Translations under genes and position numbers: made by a program
Shown here: positions 32,088 through 39,055 of the stretch, in pieces
Layout: each line of letters starts with the position of its first letter
How positions within the stretch are numbered: position 1 is the stretch's first letter
Source: Treponema sp.
GTDB taxonomy: Bacteria > Spirochaetota > Spirochaetia > Treponematales > Breznakiellaceae
Length of the DNA: 40,772 bases
NCBI GenBank assembly: GCA_031255615.1
Contig: JAIRSD010000137.1
Location: 1-40,772, forward strand
Direction: 5' to 3'
The notes under the pieces: model-generated
Seen by the model: only the letters and a program-made list of their open reading frames with translations
The model's database searches: none
What the model was told of the DNA's origin: nothing

Positions 32088-32780
32088 ATGAGAACGACGA
32101 TACTATGGGGAGCCGTCTTTACGGCTATTCTGTTTCTGGGGGCCTGTACCACCATCGATATGTTCAGCTACGAAGACGAAAATATTTACGCCGAATTGGA
32201 AACAAACGATCCCGCCCGGGTGGTTTTGACGGTGGACAACCGAGGCGCCGGGGAAGTGGCGCTGGATTGGGAACGGGCTTCCTACGCCGGCGGGGGGCGG
32301 AACCTTTCCCTCCGGGTGATAGAGGAAGAGATCCCCGCCGGTTTCCCGGCGCGGATTCTTCCGGGGGCCCGGCAGACCCGGAGCTTCGCCCCGGCGGAGG
32401 CCCTTACACTAAGCGGCGGCGAGTTAATAATTGCCGATTGGGTGCCGGAGGACAATTCTGAAGATCGTTTTAGCTTTATATACAGCATCGACGGCCGGGA
32501 CTATCCCCTGATCTTTCCCGACAGCCGGGAACGGCCGGTGCTGGGCGCGGTGAGCGTTTCCATGACCACCGCCCTGCCTTTCCTCCGATCCATCGGCGAA
32601 CGGCGGCGGATGATCTACAATCTGGCCCTGGACCAGGCAAAAAACGCCTTTGGAGGGGGAGGGAAAAAGCTCCGGCTGGTAAATCTCCGCTACGGAAGCT
32701 CCAGCAAGGGTTTTTCCGAGAAGGCCGAACTCTCCGCGGATGTAATCGCCGGGGAACCCGGCGATGGGCCGGGGGCTTAA
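32088..32780 (+). CDS. predicted outer-membrane or periplasmic lipoprotein, unknown
   Basis: A 230-residue protein with a lipoprotein signal (MRTTILWGAVFTAILFLGAC, lipobox FLGAC, then TTIDMF). The mature part is mainly beta-strand in character (ARVVLTVDNRGAGEVALDWE, LSGGELIIADWVPED) and resembles an Ig-like or late-embryogenesis-type beta-sandwich, followed by a basic stretch. I recognise no named family. GGAAGGGAGG lies 7 nt before the ATG. It follows thrA by 37 nt in the same direction and overlaps the 3' end of the convergent trpR-like gene by 4 nt. Confidence 0.72.
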   Translation: MRTTILWGAVFTAILFLGACTTIDMFSYEDENIYAELETNDPARVVLTVDNRGAGEVALDWERASYAGGGRNLSLRVIEEEIPAGFPARILPGARQTRSFAPAEALTLSGGELIIADWVPEDNSEDRFSFIYSIDGRDYPLIFPDSRERPVLGAVSVSMTTALPFLRSIGERRRMIYNLALDQAKNAFGGGGKKLRLVNLRYGSSSKGFSEKAELSADVIAGEPGDGPGA

Positions 32781-33058
32781 CGGAGCAGCCGCCGCCAGGC
32801 GGAACCCGGTTTTTTTAGTTCCCGGGAACCCCTGGTTATTTTGCACAGGGATATGCCGAGGTTCCGGGCGATCTCCCGCTGGGGAAGGCCGGCGTCCAGG
32901 TCCTTGACCAGGGCCCAGCGGGCGGCAATGTCCGCGGTCTCCGCGGGGGTCAGAAGACAGCGCAGGAAGTCCTCGATAAGGCCGCTGTCGCCGGTCTTCG
33001 CCAGAACGGCGGCAAGCTCGGAAAGGTTGGCCTGTACCCTGGGATCATCAATCTTCAT
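32777..33058 (-). CDS. trpR: Trp repressor-family DNA-binding protein
   Basis: A 93-residue all-helical regulator. The helix-turn-helix region GLPQREIARNLGISLCKITRGSRELK is very close to TrpR, including the characteristic ITRGS. The segment LLTPAETADIAARWALVKDL matches the helix before it. E. coli TrpR has 108 residues; this one lacks part of the N-terminal arm. TrpR binds tryptophan and represses trp genes. No trp gene is in this window, so its targets are unknown. The ATG lies 7 nt after a TGCTATACT extended -10 with no Shine-Dalgarno, suggesting leaderless translation. Confidence 0.85.
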   Translation of the reverse strand: MKIDDPRVQANLSELAAVLAKTGDSGLIEDFLRCLLTPAETADIAARWALVKDLDAGLPQREIARNLGISLCKITRGSRELKKPGSAWRRLLR

Positions 33059-33065
33059 ACGAAAC

Positions 33066-33074
33066 AGTATAGCA
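33066..33074 (-). promoter_or_regulatory. extended -10 promoter of trpR, leaderless geometry
   Basis: On the minus strand TGCTATACT (33074-33066) is a textbook extended -10. Exactly seven bases separate it from the ATG at 33058, so transcription would begin at or within a base of the start codon. No -35 is evident, as is usual for extended -10 promoters. Confidence 0.6.
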
Positions 33075-33099
33075 TATACGGCCCGGCAGGGGGCGGTTT

Positions 33100-33355
33100 T
33101 GCGTCCGGCGCATAGCCCCGGCCGGGCCGAAAACGGCGGGGCCCGGCGAAGGCCCCGCCGGCAGGAGGCCGGCGGGCTCCCGCGGGATTTTGCGCGGAAC
33201 GCGCCAAGTCCGGAGGCGCAAAACGGCAGGGACGCCGTTTTGCGCCCGCGCAAGGGATAGAAGCGGAATTCCCCGCCCCCGGAGGGGGCGGGGAATTGGA
33301 GCGGATAGCCCGGTTTTTTGCGGCTGCGCCGCAAAAAATGCGCCCGGCATACCCG
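33100..33355 (-). repeat. Family-1 modular palindromic repeat, copy F
   Basis: Read on the minus strand: GGGCGCAT (33345-33338), hairpin 1 (TTTTTTGCGGC arm), CCGGGCTATCCGCTC (33313-33299), and a perfect 14-bp hairpin 2 with AATTCCCCGCCCCC arm (33267-33280 with 33284-33297). The CTTCTATCCCTTGCGCGG tag and hairpin 3 (GCGCAAAACGGC, 12 bp, loop GTCCCT) follow. The tail carries GGACTTGGCGCGTTCCGCGC as in copy B and GCCGGC-CTCCT-GCCGGC (33157-33173). It fills most of the 320-nt gap between gph and trpR. Confidence 0.83.
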
Positions 33356-33378
33356 GCTTTAACTTGAAAATTGCCGCG

Positions 33379-34047
33379 CTATTGACGGCGGTAGTCTTTG
33401 AGCAGATCCAGCAGCTCCTCCGGCCGGTTTATGATGCGGGCGGCCCCGGCCTCTTCCAGAACCCGGGCGCCGCGGAAACCCCAGCTTACCCCCAGGGGGA
33501 AACAGCCGACGTTTCGGGCCGTTTCCATGTCCACCTCCGAATCTCCCGCCAGGATCGTCTCCCGGGGGGTGCAGCCCAGGCTGACCAGCATATCCCAGGC
33601 CGCCGAGGGGTCGGGCTTGCGGGGGAAGCCGGGAACTTCGCCCTGGACCAGATCGAAGCTCTCCGGGGGGAATAAGCCGCGGATCACCAACCGGGCCACC
33701 GCGTCGGGTTTGTTGCTGAGCACCGCGGTGCGGATCTTCCAGCGGGCCAGGCCGGTCAGAAGCTCCTGAATCCCCGGATAGGGTCTGGAGTGGACCACGG
33801 GGGACTTTTCGTAAAGGGCCGCCGCCGCTTCCGCCACCAGGGCCGCGTTTCGATCGTTCCGGGATTCCGGGGCCAGGCAGTCCCGGGCCAGATTCCTTAT
33901 GCCCCGGCCCACCATGGCGGGGAATTCTTCGATTTTTCGCGGAGGAAAGCCGTACTCCGCTAAAGCCCCGTTCATGGAAAGGGCAATGTCGGCGATGGTG
34001 TCCACCAGGGTGCCATCCAGATCAAAAAGGACGCAGCGGTATTTCAC
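33379..34047 (-). CDS. gph: HAD-family phosphoglycolate phosphatase
   Basis: A haloacid dehalogenase-type phosphatase of 222 residues. Motif I is LFDLDGTLVDT (about 7-17) with the nucleophilic Asp. A helical cap follows (about 20-90). Motif II is AVLSNKPD, motif III K is in PRKPDPSAAWDML, and motif IV is ILAGDSEVDMETARNVG. This matches Gph/PpaX phosphatases; exact substrate is inferred. The start is GTG at 34047, 8 nt after a TATAAG -10 box and without a Shine-Dalgarno, so it may be leaderless. It is divergent from rpe. Confidence 0.86.
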   Translation of the reverse strand: MKYRCVLFDLDGTLVDTIADIALSMNGALAEYGFPPRKIEEFPAMVGRGIRNLARDCLAPESRNDRNAALVAEAAAALYEKSPVVHSRPYPGIQELLTGLARWKIRTAVLSNKPDAVARLVIRGLFPPESFDLVQGEVPGFPRKPDPSAAWDMLVSLGCTPRETILAGDSEVDMETARNVGCFPLGVSWGFRGARVLEEAGAARIINRPEELLDLLKDYRRQ

Positions 34048-34055
34048 GGATTTTT

Positions 34056-34085
34056 CTTATACCCTTCCGGGCCGCACCTTTACAA
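34056..34085 (-). promoter_or_regulatory. promoter of gph, leaderless geometry
   Basis: On the minus strand TTGTAA (34085-34080), an 18-nt spacer and TATAAG (34061-34056) precede the GTG start by only 8 nt. The 8 nt contain no ribosome-binding site. Confidence 0.5.
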
Positions 34086-34103
34086 GGCCCCGGCGCGGAC
34101 CCT

Positions 34104-34766
34104 ATGATTCCCTTCATGGCTGTTATCGTGGCCCCCTCCGTCCTTTCCGCCGATTTTTCCGATTTAGCCGGGGCGATTCGGGAAATCGACGGTTCCGGGG
34201 CCCCCTGGGCGCATTTGGACGTGATGGACGGCCGCTTTGTGCCGAATTTGACCTTCGGCCCCAAGCTGGTGGAGGATCTCCGGCCCCGCAGCGGGGTCGT
34301 TTTTGACGTCCACCTTATGATCCAGGATCCGGACCGGCTGGTTCCGGCCTTCGCGAAGGCCGGGGCGGATCAGATTAGCTTTCACCTGGAAGCGCATGTC
34401 CACGCCCACCGGCTGGTGGGGGAGATCAAAGCCCTGGGGAAAAAGGCGGGGCTGGCCCTTGTTCCCTCCACCCCGGTATCCGCTCTGGAGGAACTCCTGC
34501 CCTTCCTCGATCAGGTCCTGGTTATGACCGTCAACCCCGGATTCGGCGGCCAGACTCTGATCCCCCGGTGCCTGGAGAAGGTCCGCACCCTGGCGAGGCT
34601 GCGGAAAGAGGGGTCCTATCCCTACCTTATCGCGGTGGACGGCGGGGTGAACCGGGAGACCGCGGCTTCCGTCCGGGAGGCGGGGGCCGATGTCCTTATC
34701 GCCGGTTCCGCTTTTTTTCGGTCGCCGGATAAAAGGGGATTCGTAAATGCCTTGGCGGGATCATAA
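34104..34766 (+). CDS. rpe: ribulose-phosphate 3-epimerase
   Basis: Interconverts ribulose-5-P and xylulose-5-P in the pentose phosphate pathway. The 220-residue TIM barrel shows VAPSVLSADFSDL, WAHLDVMDGRFVPNLTFGP, VFDVHLMIQDP, ISFHLEAH, MTVNPGFGGQ and IAVDGGVNRETA, with all metal and catalytic positions intact. Either ATG 34104 or ATG 34116 could be used. Neither has a convincing Shine-Dalgarno, and the second gives the usual N-terminal length. Together with prs nearby it points to ribose phosphate metabolism, though on a separate unit. Confidence 0.95.
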   Translation: MIPFMAVIVAPSVLSADFSDLAGAIREIDGSGAPWAHLDVMDGRFVPNLTFGPKLVEDLRPRSGVVFDVHLMIQDPDRLVPAFAKAGADQISFHLEAHVHAHRLVGEIKALGKKAGLALVPSTPVSALEELLPFLDQVLVMTVNPGFGGQTLIPRCLEKVRTLARLRKEGSYPYLIAVDGGVNRETAASVREAGADVLIAGSAFFRSPDKRGFVNALAGS

Positions 34767-34826
34767 GTCCTTATTTTTCTCCGCCAGAGTCCCGAAAATT
34801 CAATGGAGAACCCCTAAGGAGTTAAA

Positions 34827-35840
34827 GTGGTGATACATAGGGCGTCCCTCTGTTGTCTGTGTTTTCTTGTCCTCCAGGCCGTTTCCCTGCCGGCGCAGGT
34901 TCCGGGGGTAGGTTTTACCATGCCCGACTCCGCTTATGCCCCCGCGCCCGCCCCCGGTTATGCCCGGCTGCGGCGGGGCCTGGACTTCTACCAGCAAAGC
35001 CGCTGGTGGGACGCGGTGGCTGAGTTCCGCCTGGCCCGGGATGAGGCGGTGGATGTTGAACTAAAGGCGGAGGCCCTCTACTGGATCTCCCTTTCCGAAA
35101 TTTCCGCCAGAGATTACGCGGGGGCCATCCGGGACATGGATCAGATGGAGCTTATCGCCCCGAAAAGCAGACGGCTGCGGGAGATTCCCTACCACAAGGG
35201 CCGGGCCCTTTATTACCTGGGCCGCTACGAAGAGGCCCTGATGCTTCTTAAAATGTACGCGGACCGGATTAGCGGAAAGCCCCCGGCGGGAAGCGAAATG
35301 GCGGCCCGGAAATCCGCCGCCCTCTACTGGATTGGCGAGTGCCTCTATGCCATGGGGCAGTTGGACTACGCCCGGGACATCTTTTCCCTGGTGACCCAGG
35401 ATTACCCCCAGAGCGCGAAGTTCGAGGCGTCTTCTTACCGCCTCGCCCTTATTCACCAGAAAAAGATCGAGGAAGAACTCCTCAACCTCCTCACCTGGAA
35501 CCATGAGGAATCCCTTAAGGCTGTCGAAGAATACCAGCGCCGGGAACGGTCCTACGATCAGGCCCTGATTGCCTATCAAAAGAGGATAGCCGATCTCCTG
35601 AAGGATTCCGGCATGGAGGATATGGATGATTTGAACACCCTGTACCGCAGGCAGTTGATGGAAGCGGAGGCGCGGATTCATATTCTGGAGGCGGAACTGA
35701 CACGGTACCGTCCGGCCCCCGGCGAATCCGGGGACGAGGAAAGACGGGCCCGGCTGGAGAATATAAGGTCTTTGGCCTTGGACCTGGCGGACAGCCTCTA
35801 CCCGCATATCGACGATGCCGGTTCCCGGATGGAGGATTAA
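34827..35840 (+). CDS. exported TPR-repeat protein with C-terminal coiled coil
   Basis: A 337-residue protein with a signal peptide (LCCLCFLVLQAVSLPAQ). The middle holds about four to five TPR-type helices: YARLRRGLDFYQQSRWWDAV, AEALYWISLSEISARDYAGA, YHKGRALYYLGRYEEALML, ALYWIGECLYAMGQLDYARD. This resembles the BamD/YbgF-type scaffold. A coiled-coil stretch follows (about 210-300, LKAVEEYQRRERSYDQALIA...). Function unknown; periplasmic or envelope assembly is likely. The start is GTG at 34827 with AAGGAG 5 nt upstream. The next gene begins 3 nt after its stop. Confidence 0.75.
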   Translation: MVIHRASLCCLCFLVLQAVSLPAQVPGVGFTMPDSAYAPAPAPGYARLRRGLDFYQQSRWWDAVAEFRLARDEAVDVELKAEALYWISLSEISARDYAGAIRDMDQMELIAPKSRRLREIPYHKGRALYYLGRYEEALMLLKMYADRISGKPPAGSEMAARKSAALYWIGECLYAMGQLDYARDIFSLVTQDYPQSAKFEASSYRLALIHQKKIEEELLNLLTWNHEESLKAVEEYQRRERSYDQALIAYQKRIADLLKDSGMEDMDDLNTLYRRQLMEAEARIHILEAELTRYRPAPGESGDEERRARLENIRSLALDLADSLYPHIDDAGSRMED

Positions 35841-35843
35841 CCC

Positions 35844-36902
35844 ATGAAACACCGGACCCTGGCCGCCGTTTTTATCCTGCTGTTTTCCCCCCTTTTTGCG
35901 GGGGAATACAACGTTGGATATGTCCGCCTGGTTCTTAACTCCCAGTACGGACGCTTTTCCCTGTACCGCCTGGTTGATCCCGTCCGGCAGCGCTACGAGG
36001 CCCTGTTCATGGACGATGATTCCCGAACCAGCGTCGTTACCCTGAACTGGAACGGTAAAATGTACCGCCTGGGGGAATCCGGGGAATTTACGATCCACGA
36101 GGCGGGGAGCCCCCAGTCTCCAACCCTGATCTTTGAATCCGCCTTTGCCGTGGTTGCCCTGGAATTTACTTTTATCGCCACCGAGGGTTCCGACGCGGCC
36201 AACGGGGTCAAGATCAATTTCCGCATCGAAAATAAATCCTGGCGCCGCATGCCGGCGGGGATCCGCCTGCTTTTGGATACCAAACTGGGGGAAACGACCC
36301 TTATTCCCTTTACCACCAAAAACAGGAATGTCGAGGAAGAAACAATCTTTGACAATTCCAGCGGCGAAGAATTCTGGATCTCCGGATCGCCGGAGGAACT
36401 CAGCCTCATGGGGAGCATTTCTTCCGTCGTCGACCGCCCCCCCGACCGGATACATATCGCCAACTGGAAGCGGCTGAACGACGTACCCTGGTCCCTGGAC
36501 TTTGTCCAGGGCCGCAAATTCAATTATCCCCCCTATGCTGTTCGGGATTCGGCCCTGGCCTACTACTACGACCCGGTGCGGATCAACCGGGGGGAAAGCG
36601 ATTCCTTTTACCTGCTGCTTGCCTCCTTGGATTCCCGGGGTTTCGCTTCCTACCGTCCCTCCACGGAGGCCGCAAAAACCGCCGCCCCGGGATCGATTCC
36701 GGATCCGGCGGATTCCTCCTCCGGGATCGCGGCTCCGCCCGCCATGAATCCGGCGATTATCCGGTCCGATTACTACGCCTTACAGGATATTATCAACCGA
36801 ATCACCGGATCCCTGGAATACGGCGTCCCCATAAACGATGAGGAAATCAAGAATCTCGAAGACGACCTGGACCGCATAAGGTCCCGCTATACCGGCCCAT
36901 GA
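35844..36902 (+). CDS. exported beta-rich protein of unknown function
   Basis: A 352-residue protein with a signal peptide (MKHRTLAAVFILLFSPLFAG). The mature N-terminal two thirds looks like alternating beta-strands (YVRLVLNSQYGRFSLYRLVD, VVALEFTFIATEGSDAANGV, MPAGIRLLLDTKLGETTLIP). A Pro/Ala-rich linker (about 278-300) leads to a short helical end, IIRSDYYALQDIINRITG and EEIKNLEDDLDRIRSRY. I do not recognise the family. It lies 3 nt after the TPR gene and overlaps the next by 4 nt (ATGA), so all three probably act together in the envelope. Confidence 0.7.
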   Translation: MKHRTLAAVFILLFSPLFAGEYNVGYVRLVLNSQYGRFSLYRLVDPVRQRYEALFMDDDSRTSVVTLNWNGKMYRLGESGEFTIHEAGSPQSPTLIFESAFAVVALEFTFIATEGSDAANGVKINFRIENKSWRRMPAGIRLLLDTKLGETTLIPFTTKNRNVEEETIFDNSSGEEFWISGSPEELSLMGSISSVVDRPPDRIHIANWKRLNDVPWSLDFVQGRKFNYPPYAVRDSALAYYYDPVRINRGESDSFYLLLASLDSRGFASYRPSTEAAKTAAPGSIPDPADSSSGIAAPPAMNPAIIRSDYYALQDIINRITGSLEYGVPINDEEIKNLEDDLDRIRSRYTGP

Positions 36903-38026
36903 AACTCGATCCCATCCTGGCCAGGGCCGTCCGTTTGGCGCGGAGGGGGAGCTATGACGCGGCCATCAAGGCTCTCGAGCCGGAGGTGAACCGCTACCAC
37001 GATTCCTTCCGGTATTATTACATCCTGGGGGCCTCTTGCCTCAGGGTGGGGGATTTTCAGGGAGCCCTGACCTATTTCAAACTGGCCCGGGAGGTAAGGA
37101 TTCGGGACCCCAACGCACTCTTGGGCATGGCGGTCCTGTACCTGCGCCGGGGGGAGACCGGCCGGGCGGTGGATTTTTATCTGGAAGTGCAGGAACTGGA
37201 ACCCCGCAACCCTACCGCCCGGAAGGCCCTGTCCATTATCCGCCGCTACGCCGGACAGAACCGGATCGCCGATTGGCTTGAATCCGGAGAACTCCGTAAG
37301 CTGTACCCCCCGCTGCCCCCCGTTCCCCCGGATCCCCGGCGGCTGCTTGTATCCGCCCTTGTTCTTGCCGGCCTGGCGGCTGTCCTCTGCATCCTGCTCC
37401 TCCGCTTCCACGTTATCATTCCCCCCGGCAGCCGGGGCCCCCGGACGCTCGCCCCGGAGATCGCCCTGGAGCGGGGCGACCGGGAACAGCCGGTGGAAAC
37501 CGGCGGCGTTTACCGCTATATCCTCACCCGGAATCAGGTGCTGGAGTACTACGACCGGGGGCTTGCCGTTTTTTCCGAATACCGGGATGAGGCGGCCCGG
37601 CTTTACTTTAACCGGATCCTCGAATCCAACGCATCGGAGGGCGTCAAAAACAAAGCCCGGTTAGTGTTGTCCAACATGGAACCCCCCGGTTTTGATACCT
37701 TCAAACGCCAGGACAACTACAGCTACGCGGAGGTCCTCAAGGACCCTATCCTTTACCAAGGCTGTCATGTAATCTGGCAGGGTATGGCCACCAATATTCA
37801 AGCCCTCCCCGACCAGACTTCCTTCGATTTTCTTGTCGGCTACGATACCCGGCAGTCCCTGGAAGGCATTACCGCCGTGGAATTCGACCGGGCGGTGCTT
37901 GTCAACCCGGAAAAGCCCCTGGAAATTTTGGCCCGGATTCTGCCGGTTTCCACGGCCCGGGGGCAGGATATCCGGCTGGAAGGAATCGCCGTCCATCAAA
38001 GCGGCCTGCCCGCCCAGGATCCATGA
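36899..38026 (+). CDS. TPR protein with one membrane helix and an external domain
   Basis: A 375-residue protein. Residues 1-115 form about three TPRs (LARRGSYDAAIKALEPEVNR, YYILGASCLRVGDFQGALTY, ALLGMAVLYLRRGETGRAVD) and would be cytosolic. A Pro-rich stretch precedes one transmembrane helix (about 146-168, LLVSALVLAGLAAVLCILLL). The rest (about 180-375) lies across the membrane, with another helical-repeat patch (NQVLEYYDRGLAVFSEYRDE) and a beta-rich end. No known family. It is the third gene of the envelope trio and overlaps dtd by 4 nt. Confidence 0.72.
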   Translation: MKLDPILARAVRLARRGSYDAAIKALEPEVNRYHDSFRYYYILGASCLRVGDFQGALTYFKLAREVRIRDPNALLGMAVLYLRRGETGRAVDFYLEVQELEPRNPTARKALSIIRRYAGQNRIADWLESGELRKLYPPLPPVPPDPRRLLVSALVLAGLAAVLCILLLRFHVIIPPGSRGPRTLAPEIALERGDREQPVETGGVYRYILTRNQVLEYYDRGLAVFSEYRDEAARLYFNRILESNASEGVKNKARLVLSNMEPPGFDTFKRQDNYSYAEVLKDPILYQGCHVIWQGMATNIQALPDQTSFDFLVGYDTRQSLEGITAVEFDRAVLVNPEKPLEILARILPVSTARGQDIRLEGIAVHQSGLPAQDP

Positions 38027-38490
38027 AGGCCGTCGTCCAGCGAGTCCTGAACGCCTCCGTCACGGTAGAGGGGATCCTCAGCGGCGGCATTTCCCGGGGC
38101 CTCCTAGTCTACCTGGGGGTCGCCAGGGGCGATACGGAGCGGGACGCGGAGAAACTGGCGGAAAAAATCGTCCACCTCAGAATCTTTGAGGACGGGGAAG
38201 GAAAGATGAACCTTTCAATCGGCGATCTCCCCTCCCGGGAAGGAACCGGGATTCTCGCGGTCTCCCAATTCACCCTCCTGGCCGATACCCGCAAGGGGCG
38301 GCGCCCCTATTACGGCGACGCCGCGGACAGCGGCTCCGCGAAAAGGCTTTACGAGCATTTTATGGCGAAGATTCGGCATTGGGGCTTCCTCTGCGAGGCC
38401 GGTGTTTTCCAGGCCCGCATGGAAGTAGCCTACGTCAACGAGGGCCCCGTAACGATCCTATTGGATTCAAACGAATTCGCCCAGCGTTAA
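38023..38490 (+). CDS. dtd: D-aminoacyl-tRNA deacylase
   Basis: Removes D-amino acids (and glycine from mischarged tRNA) to keep translation homochiral. The N-terminus MKAVVQRVLNASVTVEG is standard. The two active-site motifs are SQFTLLADTRKGRRP and NEGPVTILLDS (Gly-cisPro), both intact. 155 residues is slightly longer than the usual ~145. The ATG overlaps the upstream TPR gene stop (ATGA). The stop codon lies inside the head of family-1 copy G. Confidence 0.94.
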   Translation: MKAVVQRVLNASVTVEGILSGGISRGLLVYLGVARGDTERDAEKLAEKIVHLRIFEDGEGKMNLSIGDLPSREGTGILAVSQFTLLADTRKGRRPYYGDAADSGSAKRLYEHFMAKIRHWGFLCEAGVFQARMEVAYVNEGPVTILLDSNEFAQR

Positions 38491-38875
38491 TGTATGCCGG
38501 GCGCATTTTTTGCGGCTCCGCCTGCGGCGGCCCGCAAAAAACCGGGCTATCCGGGGCTGCGGCTTCGCCTCCGGCCCCGCCGCTCCGCGCCGGGTCTGCT
38601 CCGCACCCCTCCTATCCCTTGCGCGGGGCGAAAGCCTGCGGCTTTCGCCTTCTGATCTGGCGCACTCCGTGCGCCAGATCAAGAATGTTGTTCCCGGTGT
38701 GGAGTTTGGGGCGTTGCCCCAAACTCCGAAAACCAAAACGCGCAGCGTTTTGGTTCGGCATCCCTGCCGTTTTGCGCCTTCCAGGTTTTTTACGGAGCAA
38801 AAAACCTGGAAAAAACTTACCCGCCCCGTGGGGTTTCGCGGTCCCGCCGCGAAACCCAAAAACGAGGCAGACCCT
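38485..38875 (+). repeat. Family-1 modular palindromic repeat, copy G (long tail)
   Basis: GGGCGCAT (38499-38506), hairpin 1 (TTTTTTGCGGC-type), CCGGGCTATCC (38542-38552), an irregular second module, the tag CTCCTATCCCTTGCGCGG (38609-38626) and hairpin 3 (GGCGAAAGCC arm) come first. The tail has clear hairpins with arms GATCTGGCGCAC, GGAGTTTGGGGC, CCAAAACGC, CGGC-ATCCCT-GCCG (about 38757-38769), CCAGGTTTTTT and GGGTTTCGCGG. The last ~165 bases recur inverted as copy H beyond prs. Confidence 0.83.
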
Positions 38876-38913
38876 CGCAGGCTGATTCGTCCAAAACACG
38901 GGGCATGCGGGTT

Positions 38914-39055
38914 TAAGAAATTTACCGCAAAGGCGGGAAGGGCGAAGATTGGAGGCCGTTATGCATACCTTTGTGTACCGTTGCGCGCCTCTGCGGTCTA
39001 TATGCCTGTTCCCGGCCGCCTCTCTTATCCGGTGACGCAGGCTAAACAAGGCCCT
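38914..39055 (+). repeat. Family-2 dispersed repeat, copy 3
   Basis: TAAGAAATTTACCGCAAAGG at the left, then GAAGATTGGAGG, CCTTTGTGTACC, TGCGCCTCTGCGGTCTA, CTGTTCCCGG, CTTATCCGG and AGGCTAAACAAGGCCCT at the right. It aligns throughout with copy 2 although diverged. The right end overlaps the last four to five codons of prs (39042-39055). Confidence 0.82.
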
